Shown: piece by piece, positions 50,257 through 64,000 of the stretch
Layout: each line of letters begins with the position of its first letter
Position numbering within the stretch: the stretch's first letter is position 1
NCBI RefSeq assembly: GCF_014654205.1
Contig: NZ_BNAW01000019.1
Location: 81,488 to 145,487 of the forward strand
Origin: Amycolatopsis bullii
GTDB taxonomy: Bacteria > Actinomycetota > Actinomycetes > Mycobacteriales > Pseudonocardiaceae
DNA length: 64,000 nt
Direction of reading: 5' to 3'
The notes under the pieces: generated by a model
Databases searched by the model: none
The model's input: the letters and a program-made list of their open reading frames with translations, nothing else
Told to the model about the DNA's origin: nothing
Made by a program: the position numbers and the translations under genes

Positions 50257-51501
50257 ATGCCCGAGAACAAGCACCCCGAGAACAAACACATCGCCTTCTT
50301 CAACTACCCGGCGCACGGGCACCTCAACCCGGCGCTGCCGGTGGTCGCCGAGCTCGTCCGCCGTGGCCACCGCGTCACCTACGCCGCTCCCCGGCAGTAC
50401 GCCGGCGCGGTGGCCGACGCCGGCGCGGCCGTGCTCACGTACGCGTCGACGACCCCCGAAAACTGGGAAGACGTCGCGATTCCCGAGAAGCCGACCGGCG
50501 ACGACGCGGCCAACGCCATGCTCGCGCAGGTGCTGGAGGGCTTCGCGCCGCTGTCGGCGGCCGAAGAGCGGCTCACCGGCGACGTGCCGGACCTGATCGT
50601 GTTCGACCAGTACGCCCACCACACGGGCCGGCTCCTGGCGCGGAAGTGGTCGCTGCCGAGCGTGCAGACCTGCACCACGTTCGCCGCCAACGCCGAGTAC
50701 TCGCCGTACGCGCGGCTGGCGGAGCTGAGCGACGTCCAGCTCGATTTCACGCACCCGTCGTTCGCCGAGCTCGGCAAGGTCTTCCGCGCCACTTTGGACG
50801 AACACGGGTTCGCGGACCTCTCGGTCGAGGAGTTCAGCGCGGGCGGTGAGGACCTCTCCGTAGTGTTCCTGCCGAAGTCGTTCCAGCTCGGCGCCGAAAC
50901 CTTCGGCGACGGCTTCGTGTTCACCGGCCCGTCGCTCGGCAACGGACGGCGTGCCGGTGACGGCGACTGGCCCCCGCCCGCCGGTGACCGGCCGCTGCTG
51001 CTGATCACGATGGGCAGTCACGGCTACGAGAACCGGGCGGAGTTCTACCGCCAGTGCGTCCGCGCGTTCGGCGACGTGGACTGGACCGTCGTGATGGCGG
51101 TCGGGACCCAGGTCAAGCCGGCCGAGCTGGGGCCGTTGCCGTCGAACTTCGACGTCGTGCCCTGGGTGCCGCAGCTGGAAGTGCTGCGGCGGGCCGACGC
51201 GCTGCTCGCGCACGCCGGGATGGGCAGCACCATGGAGGCGCTGTACTTCGGGGTGCCGCCGGTGGTCGTGCCCCGGCTCGGGGAGCAGCAGCTGATCGGC
51301 GAGCGGCTGGTCGAGCTCGGGCTCGGGCGCATGGTGATGCCCGCGGACGCCGACGCGGAGACCCTGCGCGCGGCGGTGCTCGGGCTCGCCGGCGACAGCG
51401 CGGCGAAGGAGCGGGTCGCGAAAGTGCGTGACGAGATCCGCGCCGCGGGCGGGACGTCGGCCGCGGCCGACGCCATCGAAGCGGTGGCGAAGTCGCGATG
51501 A
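50257..51501 (+). CDS. macrolide glycosyltransferase, OleD/MGT family (GT1), copy 2
   Basis: 414 residues, with a GGAGCT site before the ATG. The first residues are a duplicated PENKH-PENKH stretch, then HIAFFNYPAHGHLNP with His22 at the catalytic position. The C-terminal donor motif is HAGMGSTMEALYFGVPPVVVP. It is close to the GT at 42471 in both halves. It sits directly after the secreted GH20 gene and overlaps the next GT gene (ATGA), so it is the most likely enzyme to install the sugar that GH20 removes. Tailoring with a deoxysugar is the other possibility. Confidence 0.9.
   Translation: MPENKHPENKHIAFFNYPAHGHLNPALPVVAELVRRGHRVTYAAPRQYAGAVADAGAAVLTYASTTPENWEDVAIPEKPTGDDAANAMLAQVLEGFAPLSAAEERLTGDVPDLIVFDQYAHHTGRLLARKWSLPSVQTCTTFAANAEYSPYARLAELSDVQLDFTHPSFAELGKVFRATLDEHGFADLSVEEFSAGGEDLSVVFLPKSFQLGAETFGDGFVFTGPSLGNGRRAGDGDWPPPAGDRPLLLITMGSHGYENRAEFYRQCVRAFGDVDWTVVMAVGTQVKPAELGPLPSNFDVVPWVPQLEVLRRADALLAHAGMGSTMEALYFGVPPVVVPRLGEQQLIGERLVELGLGRMVMPADADAETLRAAVLGLAGDSAAKERVAKVRDEIRAAGGTSAAADAIEAVAKSR
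50260..50289 (+). repeat. 15-bp tandem duplication at the start of a glycosyltransferase gene
   Basis: CCCGAGAACAAGCAC (50260-50274) is followed by CCCGAGAACAAACAC (50275-50289), identical except one base, encoding PENKH twice. It is a recent in-frame slip; the extra residues precede the first strand and should be tolerated. Confidence 0.9.
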
Positions 51502-52748
51502 GCCGCCGTCACTTCGCGTTCCTGCCCTACCCGGCGTTCGGGCACACGACCCCGGTGCTGCCCGTGCTCGCCGAGCTGACCGCGCGGGGGCACCGCGTCA
51601 CCTGTTTCACCACGCCGACGTTCGCCGAACGCGTGGCGGCCACGGGGGCCCGCGCCGTCGCCTACTCCGCCGAACTGGGGACGGGACCGCCCTCGGAGTA
51701 CCACACCGCGGACGAAGCCGCCTGGCTGCCGGCGAACCTGCTGTCGATGACCATGGCCGTCGCGCCGGGCATCGACGCCGCCTTCGCCGCCGATCCGCCC
51801 GACCTGCTTGCCTACGACACGACGTTGTGGGCTCCCGGGCGGTTCACCGCGTGGCGGACCGGCCTGCCGTCCGTGCAGCTGATCCCGACCTTCGCCTCGA
51901 ACGAAAGCTTCTCGCTCAACGACGACGGCGCGCGCATCCTCGGCGAGGGCGGGAGCGACATCGGCCCGCTCGACCCCGCGCACCCCGGGCTGGTCGAGTT
52001 CGACCGGCTGATCGCCGGGTACGCGGCGGACTACGGCGTCGACGACGCGTCGCTGGTCCGGTTGTACCAGGGCGACCGTGAGTTCAACCTGGTCTTCGTC
52101 CCGAAGCAGTTCCAGCCGGCCGCCGAAACCTTCGACGACAGCTACGCCTTCGTCGGTCCGCCCACCGGCCCCGCCGTGGACCACGACTGGCGCCCGCCGG
52201 AGGGCAAGCGGGTCGTGCTCGTGACGCTGGGGACGACGGTGAACGACCGGCCCGGGTTCTTCCGCGACTGCCTGCGCGCCTTCGCCGGCCTGCCCTGGCA
52301 CGTCGTGATGACCCTCGGCGGCAGGCTCCGGATCGAGGACGTCGGCACGCCGCCGCCGAACGTCGAGGTGCACCAGTGGATCCCGCACGCGGCGGTGCTG
52401 CCGCACGCGGACCTCGTGGTGTGCCAGGCGGGCATGGGCAGCGTGCTGGAGTCCCTGTACTTCGGGGTGCCGCTGGTCGTCGTCCCGCACCACACCGAGC
52501 AGCACCTCAACACGCGCCGGCTGCTCGAACTCGGGCTCGCCACGCGGCTGGACCACGGGTCGGTGACGCCGGATCGGCTGCGCGCGGCCGTGCTCGACGC
52601 CGCGGCGGACGACGGGATGCGCGCGCGGGTCGCCGTCATGCGCGAACACGTGCGCGGCGCGGGCGGCGCGCGGAAGGCGGCCGACGTGCTGGAGCAGCGC
52701 CTGACCTCGCCGCAACCGGCGGCCGAGCTCCACCCGGCCGCACCGTGA
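51498..52748 (+). CDS. macrolide glycosyltransferase, OleD/MGT family (GT1), copy 3
   Basis: 416 residues; the ATG overlaps the stop of the preceding GT gene. FAFLPYPAFGHTTPVLPVLAELTARGHRV includes His16, and the donor motif is QAGMGSVLESLYFGVPLVVVPHHTEQ, with Gln replacing the usual first His of HAGMGS. The C-terminal residues are Pro/Ala-rich. Third MGT-type gene in the window. With the EryCIII-like enzyme there are four GTs, so the product likely carries up to four sugars, minus any that are only transient. Confidence 0.9.
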   Translation: MSRRHFAFLPYPAFGHTTPVLPVLAELTARGHRVTCFTTPTFAERVAATGARAVAYSAELGTGPPSEYHTADEAAWLPANLLSMTMAVAPGIDAAFAADPPDLLAYDTTLWAPGRFTAWRTGLPSVQLIPTFASNESFSLNDDGARILGEGGSDIGPLDPAHPGLVEFDRLIAGYAADYGVDDASLVRLYQGDREFNLVFVPKQFQPAAETFDDSYAFVGPPTGPAVDHDWRPPEGKRVVLVTLGTTVNDRPGFFRDCLRAFAGLPWHVVMTLGGRLRIEDVGTPPPNVEVHQWIPHAAVLPHADLVVCQAGMGSVLESLYFGVPLVVVPHHTEQHLNTRRLLELGLATRLDHGSVTPDRLRAAVLDAAADDGMRARVAVMREHVRGAGGARKAADVLEQRLTSPQPAAELHPAAP

Positions 52749-52777
52749 CGGCCGGGACGACGACAGGAGAGACGGAG

Positions 52778-54025
52778 ATGTCCGACAGCGCGGCCGGGAA
52801 CCCGCGACTGCCCGTCGAACGGCGCTGCCCGTTCGACCCGGCCGAGGGCTACGCGGCGCTGACGAAGGCCGGGCCGATCACGAAGATCGCCATGCCGGTG
52901 AGCGTGGACGGCCGCGACGGCTGGGTGGCGACCGGGCTCGACGAAGTGCGGCGCATCCTCGCCGACGACCGGTTCAGCCACCGCAAGGACCTCATCTCGC
53001 TGTCCATCCCCTCGCCGATCCCGACCGGCGACGACAGCAAGCAGGTCGTCTACCGCGCGCCGGCCCCGGAACCGGGCGCGTTCATCTCGATGGACCCGCC
53101 GGAGCACCTGCGGTACCGCCGGCTGCTCGCCGGGTACTTCACGGTGCGGCGGGTCCGTGAGCTGACGCCGATGGTCGAGCAGGTCGCGCAGGAGTGCCTC
53201 GACGCGCTCGCCGACGCGGGCCCGGGGGCGGACCTGGTGGCGTCGTTCGCCGAACCGTTCCCGATCCGGGTGATGTGCGAGCTGATGGGCATCCCGCCGC
53301 GGCACCGGGCGCCGCTGGCCGAGCACCTCGCCGTCGTCTCCCGGATGTCCTACACGATCGAAGAACTGACCGAGGCGGTCGTCGAGCTCGGCAGGCTGCT
53401 CACGGAGGTCGTGCAGGAGAAGCGGGAGAAGGCGACGCCGGACCTGCTCGGCGAGCTGGCCGCGGCCGGGGAGCTCACCGACGGCGAGCTGATCAACATC
53501 GCCTGGGCGCTGCTCGGCGGGGGCTTCGACACCAGCGGGAACATGCTGGCGCTCGGGGTTTTCGCCCTGCTGGAGCACCCGGACCAGCTCGCCCGCCTGC
53601 GTGCGGAACCGGAGCTGCTGGACAACGCGGTCGAGGAGCTGCTGCGCTACCTGACGGTCTCGCACCTCGGGGCGAGCCGGGCGGCGCTGTCGGACGTGAC
53701 GATCGGCGGCGAGACGATCGAGCAGGGCCAGACCGTGGTCGTGGCGCTGCCGGTGGCGAACCGGGATCCGGCGCGGTTCCCCGATCCGGACGTCCTCGAC
53801 CTCGGCCGCAACACCCAGGGGCACGTGGCGTTCGGGCACGGGGTGCACCAGTGCCTCGGGCAGCACCTGGCCCGGCTGACCCTGCGCGTCGGCTACCGCG
53901 CGCTGTTCGAGCGGTTCGGCTCGCTGCGGCTGGCCGTTCCCGCCGACGAGGTGCCGACGAAGGAGGACATGCTGCACTACGGCGTCCACCGGCTCCCCGT
54001 GACCTGGGACGAGACCCCCGGTTGA
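52778..54025 (+). CDS. cytochrome P450 monooxygenase
   Basis: 415 residues; AGGAGAGACGGAG precedes the ATG. The ExxR of the K helix is VEELLRYL, and the heme ligand is Cys359 in VAFGHGVHQCLGQHLAR. The I-helix reads WALLGGGFDTSGNMLA, keeping the acid-Thr pair for oxygen activation. DPPEHLRYRRLLAGYF is the usual C-helix region of bacterial CYP105/107-type enzymes. It should hydroxylate or epoxidise the polyketide, and comes last in the GH20-GT-GT operon, followed by a strong terminator. The intact heme Cys shows it is not an EryCII/DesVIII-like helper. Confidence 0.93.
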   Translation: MSDSAAGNPRLPVERRCPFDPAEGYAALTKAGPITKIAMPVSVDGRDGWVATGLDEVRRILADDRFSHRKDLISLSIPSPIPTGDDSKQVVYRAPAPEPGAFISMDPPEHLRYRRLLAGYFTVRRVRELTPMVEQVAQECLDALADAGPGADLVASFAEPFPIRVMCELMGIPPRHRAPLAEHLAVVSRMSYTIEELTEAVVELGRLLTEVVQEKREKATPDLLGELAAAGELTDGELINIAWALLGGGFDTSGNMLALGVFALLEHPDQLARLRAEPELLDNAVEELLRYLTVSHLGASRAALSDVTIGGETIEQGQTVVVALPVANRDPARFPDPDVLDLGRNTQGHVAFGHGVHQCLGQHLARLTLRVGYRALFERFGSLRLAVPADEVPTKEDMLHYGVHRLPVTWDETPG

Positions 54026-54041
54026 CCCCCTCGCGCACCCA

Positions 54042-54078
54042 CCGGGCCCGTCAGTCCACTGTGGATTGACGGGCCCGG
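54042..54078. terminator. stem-loop terminator after the P450 gene
   Basis: A 16-bp stem with one G-T pair (54042-54057 with 54063-54078, core CGGGCCCGTCA) and a 5-base loop, 16 bases after the P450 stop. It separates that operon from PKS gene 2, which therefore needs its own promoter. Confidence 0.87.
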
Positions 54079-54107
54079 CTGCGGACGGGCGGGAGTTAGT
54101 GGTCCAC

Positions 54108-54123
54108 CTAGATCTTCCCCGCC
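54108..54123. promoter_or_regulatory. LuxR-like dyad before PKS gene 2
   Basis: CTAGATCTTCCCCGCC keeps the CTAG and TTCCCC halves (10 of 16 positions of the PimM-type consensus). It lies 94-109 bases upstream of the PKS ATG and 30 bases after the terminator, where the promoter must be. Confidence 0.4.
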
Positions 54124-54216
54124 GACCTCGTCCGCCCGGCGGCGACCCGGCACTGTGAAGACATCGGTCGGCTCGCCGGCACCGCCCGGCCGACTTCTCG
54201 AGGAGCTGACATCGCC

Positions 54217-64000
<9,784 letters not shown>

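Noticed and set aside
52778..54025. P450 as a DesVIII/EryCII-type inactive helper for the EryCIII-like transferase
   Set aside because: Heme Cys359 and the ExxR motif are intact, so it is a catalytic P450.

Overview
The window is high-GC actinomycete chromosome. The vancosamine-type sugar genes, GTG starts, stop/start overlaps (GTGA, ATGA) and the set of secreted sugar-active enzymes fit a Pseudonocardiaceae genus such as Amycolatopsis or Kutzneria; the genus is an inference. No rRNA, tRNA, CRISPR array, transposase or phage gene was seen.

Positions 1 to about 19,000 are ordinary accessory chromosome. They hold regulators (GntR/FCD fragment, ArsR-like, IclR, MarR, TetR), secreted carbohydrate enzymes (GH27 alpha-galactosidase with NPCBM, a DUF1080 protein, a PL9-like pectate lyase), a CaiB-type CoA transferase with a class III aminotransferase, VOC and GNAT proteins, a pair of bacterial PH-domain membrane proteins, a PAC2 protein with a methyltransferase, a hotdog thioesterase facing its MarR regulator across a perfect palindrome, and a FAD monooxygenase with an orphan MCE protein.

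Positions about 19,100 to 64,000 (running off the end) look like the left part of a glycosylated type I polyketide cluster. First come a type II thioesterase, a PH-protein/histidine kinase/response regulator operon, a conserved hypothetical gene and an NDP-sugar ketoreductase. PKS gene 1 (25480-37626) encodes KSQ-AT-ACP / KS-AT-KR-ACP / KS-AT-KR-ACP. PKS gene 2 (from 54217) encodes KS-AT-DH-ER-KR-ACP / KS-AT-KR and is cut by the window end. By AT motifs the extender choice is methylmalonyl (loading), methylmalonyl, malonyl, methylmalonyl, methylmalonyl, so the chain should start from propionate.

Between the PKS genes lie sugar and tailoring genes in four transcription units: a C-methyltransferase alone; GT, ABC ATPase, ABC permease and LLM oxidoreductase on the minus strand; 3,5-epimerase and 2,3-dehydratase on the plus strand; 3-aminotransferase and an EryCIII-like GT on the minus strand; and GH20 hexosaminidase, two GTs and a P450 on the plus strand. 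With the ketoreductase at 24629 this gives one homologue of each step from TDP-4-keto-6-deoxyglucose to a vancosamine/epivancosamine-type amino sugar. The nucleotidyltransferase and 4,6-dehydratase are not in the window.

The most interesting feature is the secreted GH20 beta-hexosaminidase, first gene of an operon with two OleD-like glycosyltransferases. It suggests intracellular masking of the polyketide with a (2-acetamido-)sugar and unmasking outside the cell. This is analogous to OleD/OleI-OleR and DesR, but uses an unrelated hydrolase family. Intergenic regions in the cluster also share a CTAGGG/TTCCC-type dyad resembling LuxR-family operators.
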